From Desulfobacterales bacterium (GTDB taxonomy: Bacteria; Desulfobacterota; Desulfobacteria; Desulfobacterales; Desulfobacteraceae), in NCBI GenBank assembly GCA_022361395.1, contig JAKSAX010000434.1:1-50800 (forward strand): 50,800 nucleotides of DNA, read 5' to 3'. Under the pieces are notes generated by a model, which was given only the letters and a program-made list of their open reading frames with translations, searched no databases and was not told the DNA's origin. How positions within the stretch are numbered: position 1 is the stretch's first letter; each line of letters starts with the position of its first letter. This document shows, piece after piece, positions 8,901-17,004 of this stretch. The translations under genes were made by a program, and so were the position numbers.

Positions 8901-9564
8901 CCAGGTATCGGCCGGCGGCATCAGGGTAGGATTGAAAATCCTTGTAGGTGGGTCCGTTAAGTCCCTGTTTAAAGCAAAGGCCCAGGCGGGTTGATGCCAG
9001 CGGGCCCTTGGTGAGGCTTTGCCCGAGTTCCGGACCCTGGCGTGAGGAATAAACCACTGTGCCCCGGGCTGTCACAAGCAGGAGGTCGTAATATCCGTAT
9101 ACATCCCTGAATTTGACCAGGGTATCCCCGTATTTTTCCGTTTCAAAAAAGTCGTAGAGAAAGGTGTCAAATTCCCCCCGGTCATCCACCACAGACTGAA
9201 AATCCTTTAATGCCCGGGATACAACAATACTTTTGGATATGACATCAAGGTCTTTGGCTATTTTATGAAAATGGGTGAGCACCTGGGCTTTTTTATTTTC
9301 CTGAACCGAACGGAGCTTGTTAAAGGCTGCCCTGCGCAGGCCGTCCACCGTATCCATGAGCATGGCAAGGTCTGTCCGGCGTTCCTCCATATAGGCTTTA
9401 ATCTGCTCTGTTTTTACCTCCCTTACATTTTCCAGCTGGGAAAAGGCCCGGTCGGTCAGGGCTTTTTTGTTAATGACCATGGCGGTCAGGGCAACAAGGA
9501 GCACGGGGATCAGGCCCATGGACATAAACCAGATCAGAATTTTATTTCGGATATTCATTTTCAT
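5929..9564 (-). CDS. membrane sensor with tandem Cache-type region, HAMP, PAS, GGDEF and EAL domains
   Basis: About 1211 residues. A first membrane helix (ILIWFMSMGLIPVLLVALTAMVI) is followed by a long periplasmic region of roughly 540 residues that repeats Cache-like strands (DLLLVTARGTVVYSS, DLYLISPEGQVFYSA, DIYLVGPDKRLRSD). A second helix, HAMP, a coiled coil and a PAS domain (GIAITNRNGMIRRVNQAFCDITGY) come next. The GGDEF domain has an intact RYGGDEF site and an RDSD inhibitory site. The EAL domain retains EALLRW, NLS, EITES, DDFGTGYSSL, KIDRSFV and AEGVET, so both synthesis and hydrolysis of c-di-GMP look possible. The start at 9564 is preferred (AGGCGG upstream), 16 bases after the DctP stop. 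A start at 9624 would overlap that gene. Confidence 0.92.
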   Translation of the reverse strand: MKMNIRNKILIWFMSMGLIPVLLVALTAMVINKKALTDRAFSQLENVREVKTEQIKAYMEERRTDLAMLMDTVDGLRRAAFNKLRSVQENKKAQVLTHFHKIAKDLDVISKSIVVSRALKDFQSVVDDRGEFDTFLYDFFETEKYGDTLVKFRDVYGYYDLLLVTARGTVVYSSRQGPELGQSLTKGPLASTRLGLCFKQGLNGPTYKDFQSYPDAAGRYLALFGSPIKAKDNTTQGMVILKITPDAINEITLRRQGMGDTGETYLSVIRDGDTRLRSRRPLSGGGIGDRVKDSLPGKRLFKTVKPVIRIRETGESELSIFEPIPVFGTTYVLSTRIGLNDVIDPRRPDQAMDYFSKYVRAYGYTDLYLISPEGQVFYSAIDGPGSQSDLRVFSDTGLARIYRKVMDSKRVEFIDFSRADEETRPYAYLGAPLLYSGGVEMIAALKLPAEGLNTVMQTKKGLGKTTDIYLVGPDKRLRSDSFLMPETFSVIRSFSKKENIRLNTLPVKNALNGQTGKTIARDYKNAEVLSAYAPINIMGITWAVIAEIEKKEAFSSLTLFIFLVCVSTLLIAGLIFLFSLYAAKRLSAPVLALKAAAERVKNKEYDIQVAVDTNDELTLLAEAFNGMTLALKTRSTALEQKVLQLETAQAKVRKSEEALLLTESVFKNTIEGIAITNRNGMIRRVNQAFCDITGYSREEAVGKNPRILKSDRHDKGFYKAMWEDLLSEGQWSGEIWNRRKDGSAYPEWLSISAIRNDDGEITNFVSLFHDISEKKLKEEQLQFLAFHDPLTKLPNRKLLYDRATVSLRNARRLNEKMALLYMDLDNFKHINDSYGHPFGDEFLIQVKDRIQTICRDSDTFARYGGDEFVIVLNNITRKSEVIDFSNRILALFNTPVAIMGEEVFTSVSIGLAIFPDDGEDLVTLEKNADMALYEAKRDGKRRSFHFKQVIKDKMLRKIQLENGLRQAVRKFDSFDVFYQPKVDTARDDKVHSVEALLRWQLDGTPVSPAEFIPAAEETNLIIPIGEWLMVKAMEEIAAIHNSGYPDISLAINLSTKQFNDEHLLETISRILDTTRFPPDKLCFEITESIPMEDAARAIQIMHRLSAMGIKLSMDDFGTGYSSLSVLKGFPLNELKIDRSFVRDLPVNSNDAAICKTIIHMADVMGFNVVAEGVETEDQLEFFRKNQCHLIQGFHFYKPMGYENLKSTLKKS

Positions 9565-9580
9565 GGTTGAATTCCGCCTG

Positions 9581-10633
9581 TCAGGGGCAATCTGTATTCT
9601 GGCGCATGGCTTTCCAGATATCAACCATCCTGACAGCTGCCTCTTCTTTTCCTTTTGTCTTCATGTTTTGGATGAAGGCGGTAAAATAATCCGGTGACGC
9701 ATCCTTCCATTTTTCAAGATCTTCCTTTGGAAAAGGATGAAACCTGACGCCTTGGGATTTTAAATAGTTCCTGGCCTTTTTTTCTGCCTCTGATACAAGG
9801 CGGATTTCCCTCTGGCCGGCCTCTTCAGCTGTCTGGATAATTATTTGCCGGGTATCCGGGGACAGCTTTTTCCAGGCAGATTCACTGATCCATACCCCCC
9901 AGCCCGGGCCTTCCCACAGAATGACTTCCGTGACATTCCCGGCTAATTTATGAATACCGTAGCTTACCATCAGATCAAGGGAAAAGGGGCATCCGTCTAT
10001 TATCCCTTTTTCAAGGGCCGGGTATACATCAGGCAGGAAAAGGGGAACCGGCTTTCCGCCGGCTGCCCGGATCAGGCCTGGCATATCATTGCCCCAGGTA
10101 CGGATCCGCTTTCCCTTGAGATGGGCCAGGCGGGTAATGGGGGTACGGCTCACCAGAACATAGGGGCTGAGTACGTGGAAAAACAGCGGCCGGATACCAA
10201 GGCCGGCAGCTTCCCGGGCTACTGCAGGCACCTCTTTGATGAACGCGGCCATGATATCCCGTGCCTGGCAGACATTATCCATGGCCATGGGGATGGAGTT
10301 GGGAGCCGCCATAAGGGGCATCTCTTCCGGAAAATAACCCGCTGACATGGCTGCCATGTCCAGAACCCCCCTGGAGATCAGGGAGAGGTTGTCACGGGGG
10401 CCGCCAAGTCCGTTGGACCAGTATATCTCTATGGTCAGTTTTCCCTTGGTTCTTATCTTTACCTGCTCGGCAAACCAGGCATCTATTTTTGACCCGGGGG
10501 CGCTTTCAGGGAACTGATGATTCATTTTAAGGGTAAGGGAATCCGTGGCCGCTGCTTCCCCGGGGCTCAAGGCGCTCAGGGTGTTCATAAAGATACACGC
10601 AATAATACTCAGGTACAAAATGCGAATGGCCAT
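9581..10633 (-). CDS. TRAP-type DctP-family periplasmic solute-binding protein (orphan)
   Basis: 350 residues with an N-terminal signal sequence ending near SPGEAAA, then a DctP fold: LTLKMNHQFPESAPGSKIDAWFAE, LSLISRGVLDMAAMSAGYFPEE, LKGKRIRTWGNDMPGLIRAAGGKPVPL and the YPALEKGIIDG stretch that in this family precedes the ligand-binding loop. DctP proteins bind carboxylates such as C4-dicarboxylates or keto acids. No DctQ or DctM membrane subunits occur nearby. The gene lies 16 bases upstream of a Cache/GGDEF/EAL sensor on the same strand, so the protein more likely presents ligand to that sensor than feeds a transporter. A transporter encoded elsewhere cannot be excluded. Confidence 0.88.
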   Translation of the reverse strand: MAIRILYLSIIACIFMNTLSALSPGEAAATDSLTLKMNHQFPESAPGSKIDAWFAEQVKIRTKGKLTIEIYWSNGLGGPRDNLSLISRGVLDMAAMSAGYFPEEMPLMAAPNSIPMAMDNVCQARDIMAAFIKEVPAVAREAAGLGIRPLFFHVLSPYVLVSRTPITRLAHLKGKRIRTWGNDMPGLIRAAGGKPVPLFLPDVYPALEKGIIDGCPFSLDLMVSYGIHKLAGNVTEVILWEGPGWGVWISESAWKKLSPDTRQIIIQTAEEAGQREIRLVSEAEKKARNYLKSQGVRFHPFPKEDLEKWKDASPDYFTAFIQNMKTKGKEEAAVRMVDIWKAMRQNTDCP

Positions 10634-10984
10634 GGGTATAATCCGAAAATCCGTTTTTGAATTTAACCTTCAATATATACTAAAATTATGAAAAAAACAC
10701 CACAAGTTGCCGGAAAAATCATGGGTAAAAATATGTATATTCGAAAATCGGAAAAATCAAGGATATGGTAAATCCAACTTTTTGCCGGTTTATTAAAAAT
10801 ACCGGACCAGCCGGTTCCCGTAAAGAGCGAATCGTAACGGATTATTGTTTATTATTGTTTTCTCAGGATCCGGGCAGCCGGCCGGCTTATCTCTCTTACC
10901 TCTGCCCACGGGTATTATAGACACAGGCTGAACCGGAAGGCTGTGCTGACAAACTCCCGGTTCAGCCAGGTTGGTTTTTATCTT
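10634..10984. other. 351-base intergenic region
   Basis: No credible gene is present. The part next to dctP (10640-10800) is A+T-rich and probably holds the dctP promoter on the minus strand, though I cannot place boxes with confidence. Further in there is a direct repeat of ATTATTGTTT (10841-10850 and 10851-10860), a 12-base palindrome AGCCGGCCGGCT (10876-10887) and a long hairpin (10926-10967) just past the tupA-like stop. Confidence 0.6.
10926..10967 (-). terminator. perfect 11-bp stem hairpin after the TupA-like gene
   Basis: Arms GGCTGAACCGG (10926-10936) and CCGGTTCAGCC (10957-10967) pair perfectly around a 20-base loop. On the minus strand the hairpin starts 17 bases after the stop codon of the TupA-like gene. 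The bases beyond it are not a clean U-run, so it may need Rho or act as an mRNA 3' stabiliser. Confidence 0.5.
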
Positions 10985-11842
10985 TTAATGGTCGTACTTC
11001 TTTGCGTACTCAGCATCATTATACATGGCCTCTCCGTACAGGGGTTTTCCGTAATTCCTGATGAGTGCCTGGCCTTTTTCCGATCCGATAAAATCAATAA
11101 ATGCTGCGGCCTGGGGCTGGGCAGGGGTGGCGTTGGCCGGTTGGCAGAGGCCGTGGTAGGTATTGATCAACACCGGGTCGCCCCTGAACAATACCTTAAG
11201 ATTGTTCAGGTCTTTTTTACCGGCCACCCAGGTGGATGAGTCAGTCATAAAGTAGCCGTTTACCTGGTTGGCCTTTTTAAGGGTGGCCATCATGAAATCC
11301 TTGGTAATAATGTACCAGTCGCCTCCCGGGGTAACCCCTGCGGTTTTCCAGATGCGGCGTTCCTTTTTGTTCGTGCCGGAGTTGTCTCCCCTGGAGAGAA
11401 AATTGCTGCCAGTCCTGGCAATTTTCCCGTAAGCATCTGCAGCGGATGTGGCAGAGGCAATGCCTGCGGGATCGTTTTTCGGCCCCACAATGTAAAATTC
11501 ATTGGATCCGATCAGTGAACGCTTGACAGCCCAGCCGTCGGCCACGGCTTTTTTTTCGGCAGCCGGCGCATGGACCATTACCGCATCCACCTCTTTGTTC
11601 TGCAGAAGCTTAAGGGATTTTCCGGACCCTGCCTTGACCCAGCACATGGCGGTATTACGCTCGGCATTAAAGGCATCTGCCAGCTCTTCAAGCAGCCCGA
11701 GCTCTCCGGGGCTCCCCGTGGCCAGGCGGAAGACATGGCCGGAATCGCCATAGGTGGCCCTGCATTCCGCAGCAGTGGATGCACCCGGCATGAGCACCAG
11801 GAGGCAAAAGAGGGTGATAAGGTGGAATTTAAAATAACGCAT
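10985..11842 (-). CDS. TupA-like tungstate/oxyanion periplasmic binding protein (orphan)
   Basis: 285 residues with a signal peptide (FHLITLFCLLVLMPGASTAA). The PBP-II fold shows VFRLATGSPGELGLLEELADAF, KLLQNKEVDAVMVHAPAAEK, NEFYIVGPKNDPAG and SRGDNSGTNKKE. The last resembles the RGDNSGT anion-binding loop of TupA and related oxyanion-binding proteins. Tungstate is the best guess because this family feeds W to formate and aldehyde oxidoreductases in anaerobes. The usual TTTS-type motif near the N-terminus is changed here (ATGSPGE), so the ligand could be molybdate or another oxyanion. No TupB or TupC gene is adjacent. A minus-strand promoter candidate lies about 60 bases upstream and a hairpin follows the stop. 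Confidence 0.82.
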   Translation of the reverse strand: MRYFKFHLITLFCLLVLMPGASTAAECRATYGDSGHVFRLATGSPGELGLLEELADAFNAERNTAMCWVKAGSGKSLKLLQNKEVDAVMVHAPAAEKKAVADGWAVKRSLIGSNEFYIVGPKNDPAGIASATSAADAYGKIARTGSNFLSRGDNSGTNKKERRIWKTAGVTPGGDWYIITKDFMMATLKKANQVNGYFMTDSSTWVAGKKDLNNLKVLFRGDPVLINTYHGLCQPANATPAQPQAAAFIDFIGSEKGQALIRNYGKPLYGEAMYNDAEYAKKYDH

Positions 11843-11901
11843 AGGGATATCCTTTGTCTGTTAAAGTATTAACCGGGCCGGGGCCGCGGGGTAAATGTTT
11901 T

Positions 11902-11931
11902 TCCATAGTTGAACCGGTTTGTTTTTGTCAA
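11902..11931 (-). promoter_or_regulatory. candidate sigma-70-type promoter for the TupA-like gene
   Basis: On the minus strand TTGACA (11926-11931) is followed after 18 bases by TATGGA (11902-11907). The -35 box is perfect and the -10 box weak. It lies about 60 bases upstream of the TupA-like start codon. Confidence 0.4.
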
Positions 11932-12062
11932 TGTTCAATTAAGAAATTGCAGATTTTGTTCTTAAAATAACTGCTTTTAACCATAAACAACCAACTTGAA
12001 TCCTTTTTGTTTTATTCCGGATATTTCCTCGCATCAACAGGTGATATCTGGTATGAGAGGAT

Positions 12063-12536
12063 ATGATGAAATACTCTTATGCTGAGTCCCCCATAGGCAA
12101 ATTACTCCTTTACGGCGGTCAATGCCTTGAAGGCCTGATGTTTCCAAAGGGAAAAACCCGTAAAGATCCTGAACCGGACTGGGTAGAGGACCCGGATGCC
12201 TTTTCCCGGGTAAAAGAGCAGCTGGATCTCTACTTTCAGGGAAAATTGACCCGCTTTGACCTGGAGATGCGGTTTTCCGGAACCGACTTTCAGAAACAGG
12301 TCTGGCAGGCACTGACCCGGATTCCCTACGGCGAAACCATCAGCTACGGCGAGCTGGCCGGAAGAATCGGTAATCCCAAGGCTTCCAGGGCTGTGGGGCT
12401 GGCCAACGGCAAAAATCCCATCCCCATCATCGTTCCCTGCCACAGGGTAATAGGGAAGAACGGCAAGCTCACCGGGTTCGGGGGCGGACTTGATGTAAAG
12501 GCGTTCTTGCTGGACCTGGAGAAAAACCATGGATGA
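12063..12536 (+). CDS. ogt: methylated-DNA--[protein]-cysteine S-methyltransferase
   Basis: 157 residues. It removes alkyl groups from O6-alkylguanine in DNA by irreversible transfer to its own Cys126, in the canonical PCHRVIG motif. The helix-turn-helix and Asn hinge regions are visible (FQKQVWQALTRIPYGETISYGELAGRIGNPKASRAVG), as is the GFGGGL loop after the active site. The length fits the stand-alone Ogt/AGT form without an AdaA regulatory domain. GAGAGGAT precedes the start; a second ATG follows immediately and cannot be ruled out. The next gene on the same strand starts 55 bases downstream, so it may head a run of four genes, although their functions are unrelated. Confidence 0.95.
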   Translation: MMKYSYAESPIGKLLLYGGQCLEGLMFPKGKTRKDPEPDWVEDPDAFSRVKEQLDLYFQGKLTRFDLEMRFSGTDFQKQVWQALTRIPYGETISYGELAGRIGNPKASRAVGLANGKNPIPIIVPCHRVIGKNGKLTGFGGGLDVKAFLLDLEKNHG

Positions 12537-12591
12537 AAGGCGGATAAATATTAAAGAGATTCCTGTCTCAAAACATGACCTGGATTAAACC

Positions 12592-13560
12592 ATGCCCAAG
12601 GAGATCACACATTTTGCCCTGGCCCGGATCCTGGGCAGGGCTGTGTCCGGATCCTCCCTCTTTTTTAATCCCATAACCAGGTATCCCCATCTCTTCTGCC
12701 TGGGTGCGGTTACCCCGGATATTCCCTATTTCTACCTGGCCGGCGGTGACCGGAAAAGGGTGCAGGCCCTGAGCAGTCCGTTTCATCGCCATGACGCCGC
12801 AGCCCTTGTGCCCGTGCTCAGGTATCTGGACAGGTTCAAGGATCAGCCGCCCGCCCTGGCCCTGGCTGCCGGAGTGATCTGCCACATCCTGTCCGACACC
12901 CGGTTTCATCCCTTTGTTTACTATTATGCCGGTATGGACGGTCTCCACAAGGGGGCAACAGGCCGCCACCGGCGGTTTGAAACCGCCATGGACCTTTACT
13001 TCTGGCATTTATACGATTATGAGACCTCTCTTTACCATGTTGTGAACAGCATTGAGATCCCGAGGCAGGTCCTGGACAGATACCTGGCAGCGCTGTTTAA
13101 CGTCAGTTCCCTTCCGGAAAAGGTGATGAGCCGTTCTTTAAACTGCTTCATGGGGCTTCAGTACCTTTTCAGGTCTTCTGCCGTTCGCAGCACCATGGCG
13201 TTTTTTAAGCGGATGAACCGCCCCCTGCCGGAAAATGCAACCGGTGTGGTATACCCCTTTGGCCGGCCCGTGCCGCTGCCCTTTTTTGCCGGCACGGTCC
13301 GGTACCGGGATCCTTGTACCGGAGAGGATATAAAAACGGATATCCGGAAAATGGTTGATCAAACCGTGGCATCCGCGAAAGAGGTGCTGGATCTGGTGGG
13401 AGACGGGCTTTTACGGGACCGCCCACTGGCGGAAACGGTTCTGCCCGATCCGGACCTGCCCTTTATCCGGCCTGATTTTTCCCCGGAGACCTTTCGGTTC
13501 TGGAAGGGACAGGCAGATCTGGTGCCTGATCTTTACAGGGGGGTTGCACCGCCTTTTTAA
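12592..13560 (+). CDS. zinc-dependent phospholipase C-like protein
   Basis: 322 residues, cytoplasmic, no signal peptide. The His/Asp pattern ITHFALAR, FHRHDAAAL, ICHILSDTRFHPFVYYYAG and HRRFETAMD matches the zinc-dependent phospholipase C/P1-nuclease-like all-helical fold used in the Zn_dep_PLPC family. Several bacteria carry uncharacterised members. The metal-binding His and Asp residues appear intact, so a phosphoester hydrolase is plausible, but the substrate is unknown. It lies between ogt and an Atg22-like MFS transporter with a gap of only 18 bases on the downstream side, suggesting shared transcription with the transporter. Confidence 0.75.
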   Translation: MPKEITHFALARILGRAVSGSSLFFNPITRYPHLFCLGAVTPDIPYFYLAGGDRKRVQALSSPFHRHDAAALVPVLRYLDRFKDQPPALALAAGVICHILSDTRFHPFVYYYAGMDGLHKGATGRHRRFETAMDLYFWHLYDYETSLYHVVNSIEIPRQVLDRYLAALFNVSSLPEKVMSRSLNCFMGLQYLFRSSAVRSTMAFFKRMNRPLPENATGVVYPFGRPVPLPFFAGTVRYRDPCTGEDIKTDIRKMVDQTVASAKEVLDLVGDGLLRDRPLAETVLPDPDLPFIRPDFSPETFRFWKGQADLVPDLYRGVAPPF

Positions 13561-13578
13561 CCGTACAGCCCAGGAGAA

Positions 13579-14889
13579 TTGTTGCAGATGAACACGAGCC
13601 GGACAGACAAAAAACAGATTTTCGGATGGGTGATGTATGATTTTGCCAACTCTGCATATACCACCCTGGTGGTCACCTTTATCTATGCCACTTATTTTGT
13701 TTCCGCCATTGCCCCGGATAAGATTTACGGCACCGCCCTCTGGTCCAGGGGGGTAACTGTCACCGCCCTGGTGGTGGCCTTTTTATCCCCCCTTCTCGGC
13801 GCACTGGCCGATCAGGGGCACCTGCGGAAAGCATTTTTGTTCATCTCCACGGCAGTGTGTGTGGCCGGCACCGCCATGCTCAACTTTGTCATGCCCGGCC
13901 AGGTCTATCAGGCCCTGGTCCTGTTCATTCTCTCCAATGTGGCCTTTGAGCTTGGTATGGTATTTTACAATGCCTTTCTGCCTGATGTCTCCACCCCTGA
14001 AACCATTGGCCGCATCTCCGGGATCGGCTGGGGTGTGGGGTATATCGGGGGGCTTGCCGCCATGTTCATTGCCATGGCCGGTTTCATCAGCCCTGAAGTG
14101 CCCTGGTTCGGCCTGGCCAAGGAGACCGGCGCCCATGTCCGGGCAACAAACCTTCTTGTGGCGGCCTGGATCGGTGTTTTCTGCATTCCGTTGTTTCTCC
14201 TTGTTAAATCAGGGCCTGCAAAGCATGCCCGTGGTGGGAGGCCGGGAACTGCCGGGCTGGTTACGGCCGGTATCCTTGACATAAAAACAACCTTTAAGGA
14301 GATAAGGGCCTATAAGGAGATCGTCAAACTCCTCGTGGCCAGGATGATTTACAATGACGGCCTGGTGACCATATTTGCCTTTGGCGGGATTTATGCGGCA
14401 GGCACATTCGGATTTACCTTTCAGGAGATCATGATCTTCGGTATTGTATTAAATGTGGCAGCCGGTATCGGGGCGCTTGTCATGGGGATATTTGACGACC
14501 GCCTGGGGGGGAAGAAAACCATCCAGATCTCCAATATCGTCCTTGCCCTGGCCGCGCTTCTGGCTGTGGTGGCCCCGGATAAGACCTTGTTCTGGGTATC
14601 CGGGATTCTGGTGGGGTTCTTTGCCGGCCCCAACCAGTCGGCCAGCAGGTCCCTGCTGGGGCGGTTTGTTCCCAGGGAAAAGGAAAACCAGTTCTTCGGG
14701 TTCTTTGCCTTTTCCGGTAAACTGACCGCTTTTTTCGGCCCCATGCTTCTGGGCATCCTTACCCAGGCGTTTGATTCCCAGCGGGCCGGCATCTCAGTGG
14801 TGGTTTTGTTTTTTGTCATCGGCGGCCTGATCCTCTCCCGGGTGGACGAGGAAAAGGGGGTGGCTGCGGCAGGAAAACCGGAAGGATAA
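13579..14889 (+). CDS. MFS transporter, Atg22-like (UMF1) family
   Basis: 436 residues with about twelve membrane helices. The N-terminus FGWVMYDFANSAYTTLVVTFIYATYF is the signature of the Atg22/UMF1 branch. Further motifs are FLSPLLGALADQGHLRK, the cytoplasmic loop typical of MFS, and FFAGPNQSASRSLLGRFVPREKENQFFGFFAFSGK. The yeast homologue exports amino acids from the vacuole. Bacterial substrates are not known. It starts 18 bases after the phospholipase-like gene and is followed after 39 bases by a flavodoxin-like gene, so it may belong to one operon with both. Confidence 0.88.
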   Translation: MLQMNTSRTDKKQIFGWVMYDFANSAYTTLVVTFIYATYFVSAIAPDKIYGTALWSRGVTVTALVVAFLSPLLGALADQGHLRKAFLFISTAVCVAGTAMLNFVMPGQVYQALVLFILSNVAFELGMVFYNAFLPDVSTPETIGRISGIGWGVGYIGGLAAMFIAMAGFISPEVPWFGLAKETGAHVRATNLLVAAWIGVFCIPLFLLVKSGPAKHARGGRPGTAGLVTAGILDIKTTFKEIRAYKEIVKLLVARMIYNDGLVTIFAFGGIYAAGTFGFTFQEIMIFGIVLNVAAGIGALVMGIFDDRLGGKKTIQISNIVLALAALLAVVAPDKTLFWVSGILVGFFAGPNQSASRSLLGRFVPREKENQFFGFFAFSGKLTAFFGPMLLGILTQAFDSQRAGISVVVLFFVIGGLILSRVDEEKGVAAAGKPEG

Positions 14890-14928
14890 ACCAACGGGAA
14901 AACGGATAATAAGCCGCAGGAGGCAGGT

Positions 14929-15915
14929 ATGTACGTATTAGGCATCCAGGGAAGTCCCAGGAAAAACGGAAATTCAGAGTACCTTTTGTCCTCATTTTTA
15001 AAGGAGTGCGGAGCCCTGGGGGCGGAAACAGATGTTATCAGGCCCCAGGCCCTGGATATCCGGCCCTGCAGAGAGCTGATTGTCTGTGAGAAAAAAGGGT
15101 TCTGCCCCATCAAGGATCAGATGGAGGCGGAAGGGTATGAGAAGATAAAGCAGGCCGATGTGGTGATTCTGGCCTCCCCTGTGTTTTTTTACGGGGTCAC
15201 GGCCCAGGTCAAGGTCTTTATCGACCGGTGCCAGATGTTCTGGGGCAGAAAGTACAAGCTGAAGCTGAGAGATCCGGACCGGTATACCCGTCAGGGCTTC
15301 CTGTTGTCCGTGGCAGCCTCAGGGGGCAAGCGGCTGTTTGAGGGCGTGGATCTCACGGCCAAGTATTTTTTTGATGCTGTTTCAGCGGATTATTCAGGCT
15401 CCCTGACCTATAAAAAAGTGGAGGATGCCGGTGATATTATTGTCCGGCCCGAACTGGAAAAGGAGATTAAGGAAGCGGTCTCCCATCTTCTGGTTCCGAT
15501 GCAGGAGAAGCGGCGGGTGATCTTTGTGTCGGCAGATGGGCAGTGCCGGAGCCCTGCGGCAGCCGCCTTTGCCAAAGAGCTAACCAAAGACCGGGTCAGG
15601 GTCCTGGCCACAGGCCTTGGAGAGCCCGGGAAGCCGGACGGGTTCATGGTCCGGGCCATGGCTGAGTCCGGTCTGGATATCAAATACCAGGCTTCCCTGA
15701 ACCTGGACAAGGTGCTGGAAGGCAAAGCTGCAATAAAAGAGGGGGATCAGGTGATTCTCATTGGATCGGGAGAAGAGCTGAAAAATGCAGGCCCCTTTCC
15801 CGGCCGGTGCTTAACCTGGGAGGTTCCCGGGCCGGAAAACGGTGACTACGACAGCTACCTGGCTGTCAAGGATGAGATATCAGCCCGGGTGAAGCAGTTG
15901 GCGGCTACTCTTTGA
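14929..15915 (+). CDS. flavodoxin-fold NADPH-dependent FMN reductase fused to an LMW-phosphatase-like domain lacking the catalytic Cys
   Basis: 328 residues in two domains. Residues 1-185 are an FMN reductase/iron-sulfur-flavoprotein-like flavodoxin domain: [16 protein letters not shown] binds FMN phosphate, [14 protein letters not shown] replaces the usual compact Cys cluster, and [23 protein letters not shown] follows. Residues 195-328 resemble low-molecular-weight phosphatases/ArsC. The P-loop, normally CX5R, reads S201-ADGQC-R207. The nucleophile Cys is therefore Ser, while C206, R207 and SP are kept. Phosphatase activity is unlikely, and the domain may bind an oxyanion or serve redox or regulatory use. 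RBS AGGAGGCAGGT. The 3' end overlaps the convergent cupin gene by 11 bases. Confidence 0.83.
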   Translation: MYVLGIQGSPRKNGNSEYLLSSFLKECGALGAETDVIRPQALDIRPCRELIVCEKKGFCPIKDQMEAEGYEKIKQADVVILASPVFFYGVTAQVKVFIDRCQMFWGRKYKLKLRDPDRYTRQGFLLSVAASGGKRLFEGVDLTAKYFFDAVSADYSGSLTYKKVEDAGDIIVRPELEKEIKEAVSHLLVPMQEKRRVIFVSADGQCRSPAAAAFAKELTKDRVRVLATGLGEPGKPDGFMVRAMAESGLDIKYQASLNLDKVLEGKAAIKEGDQVILIGSGEELKNAGPFPGRCLTWEVPGPENGDYDSYLAVKDEISARVKQLAATL

Positions 15916-16330
15916 CTGTAACGGGATTTCCCTTTGTTCCGGCATAAAAAACAATGATGTCGGCGGGTTCCGCTCCTTTGTTCTCCCCGTAGTGCCAGGT
16001 ATCCACTACTTCCACGATGGGATCGCCGGCCTTCATCTCAAGCACCTTGCCAGACCGGGTGGTCAAGGTAAGTTCGCCGGAAATCAGCACGCCCGCATTA
16101 ATGACCGGATGGGTATGCCAGGGCAGGGTAACCCCGGCCGGGATCCGGATGCGGAGAATTGTGACCTCAGGGGTCCCTTCAGGATAGGCCGGCAGGGCAT
16201 TGCCGTTCCAGCTGTGGGTGGATTTGGCCAGGACCCGGGCTGAGGCCTTGGCTTCTCCGGCAAAACCGTGACCTGCGGTGACGGACAGGCAAAGAAAAAT
16301 AAACAGGCAGATCTTCATCATATATTTCAT
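15905..16330 (-). CDS. exported cupin-domain protein
   Basis: 141 residues with a signal peptide ([22 protein letters not shown]) and a single cupin barrel. The metal motif is [30 protein letters not shown] in the first half and [18 protein letters not shown] in the second, with His residues placed for a metal site. Family members range from dioxygenases and isomerases to sugar or sulfur-compound binders, so the reaction cannot be assigned. It is convergent with, and overlaps by 11 bases, the flavodoxin fusion gene. It lies 33 bases downstream of the PilZ gene, so it may be the last gene of the sugar transferase-PilZ transcript. Confidence 0.85.
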   Translation of the reverse strand: MKYMMKICLFIFLCLSVTAGHGFAGEAKASARVLAKSTHSWNGNALPAYPEGTPEVTILRIRIPAGVTLPWHTHPVINAGVLISGELTLTTRSGKVLEMKAGDPIVEVVDTWHYGENKGAEPADIIVFYAGTKGNPVTVKE

Positions 16331-16363
16331 TTTTATTCTCCTTTAATTGTAATATCCAGAGAT

Positions 16364-16996
16364 TTAAAAATTCAGGGCAGGCACCAGGGTAGCCAGTACT
16401 TTTTTGGCATACCCGTCCAGGTCTTCGAATAAAACTCCGAAACTGGTCTGGCCATCTTTGCGGGTGGTGGTTCTGACCTCTCCCTCCAGTGTAAGGTTGT
16501 CAAACTGGCCGTAAGGCAGGTTGATGGTAATGGGCGTTGTTTTGCAGCAGTCCAGTTCAGGACAGCCGTCCACCAGGATGAGGCAGCCGTTTTTATTGAT
16601 GTTGACGATGATGCCTGACAATTCGTGGGCATCCAGGGTGAGATTGGCGGGCAGAAAGCAGTCCACCCGTTTTTTGGCCCGGATATTACAGGATTTCACA
16701 TCGTCGGGGTATTCCAGGAAAATCAGGAAATCCGGATTTTGTATGGTCCTGATGATATGGACCTTGAACCCGAGTACATCGTTGGACAGGATATACTTCA
16801 CCGAGAGATTTTCCCCTGAATTCAGCCGGCTTTTTTTCCAGTTCCGTTCAGACATCTGGACGATCAGGTACTTGCCCACCTGCATGCCGATGAGTTCTCC
16901 GGACACGGCCCGTTCCGGGTCCTCGGGTTCCAGCTGGAGCGCGGTTCCCAATTCCATAAACAATCGCTGACTTCGGTTGACATCTGCTGCATTCAT
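16364..16996 (-). CDS. PilZ-domain c-di-GMP-binding protein (YcgR-like)
   Basis: 210 residues. The N-terminal half (VGKYLIVQMSERNWKKSRLNSGENLSVKYI) is a YcgR-N/PilZN-like beta domain. The C-terminal half starts with RAKKRVDCFLPANLTL, the RxxxR c-di-GMP-binding motif. It continues with IIVNINKNGCLILVD, where the second motif (D/N)xSxxG reads NINKNG, so the Ser is Asn and affinity may be altered. It lies eight bases after the sugar-transferase stop codon on the same strand, which fits c-di-GMP control of exopolysaccharide export or synthesis. The window also encodes two proteins with GGDEF domains. Confidence 0.82.
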   Translation of the reverse strand: MNAADVNRSQRLFMELGTALQLEPEDPERAVSGELIGMQVGKYLIVQMSERNWKKSRLNSGENLSVKYILSNDVLGFKVHIIRTIQNPDFLIFLEYPDDVKSCNIRAKKRVDCFLPANLTLDAHELSGIIVNINKNGCLILVDGCPELDCCKTTPITINLPYGQFDNLTLEGEVRTTTRKDGQTSFGVLFEDLDGYAKKVLATLVPALNF

Positions 16997-17004
16997 AACT
17001 GGTC

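Noticed and set aside
12529-12588. 19-codon frame between ogt and the phospholipase-like gene
   Set aside because: Its ATG overlaps the end of ogt and has no ribosome site or homology; likely chance.
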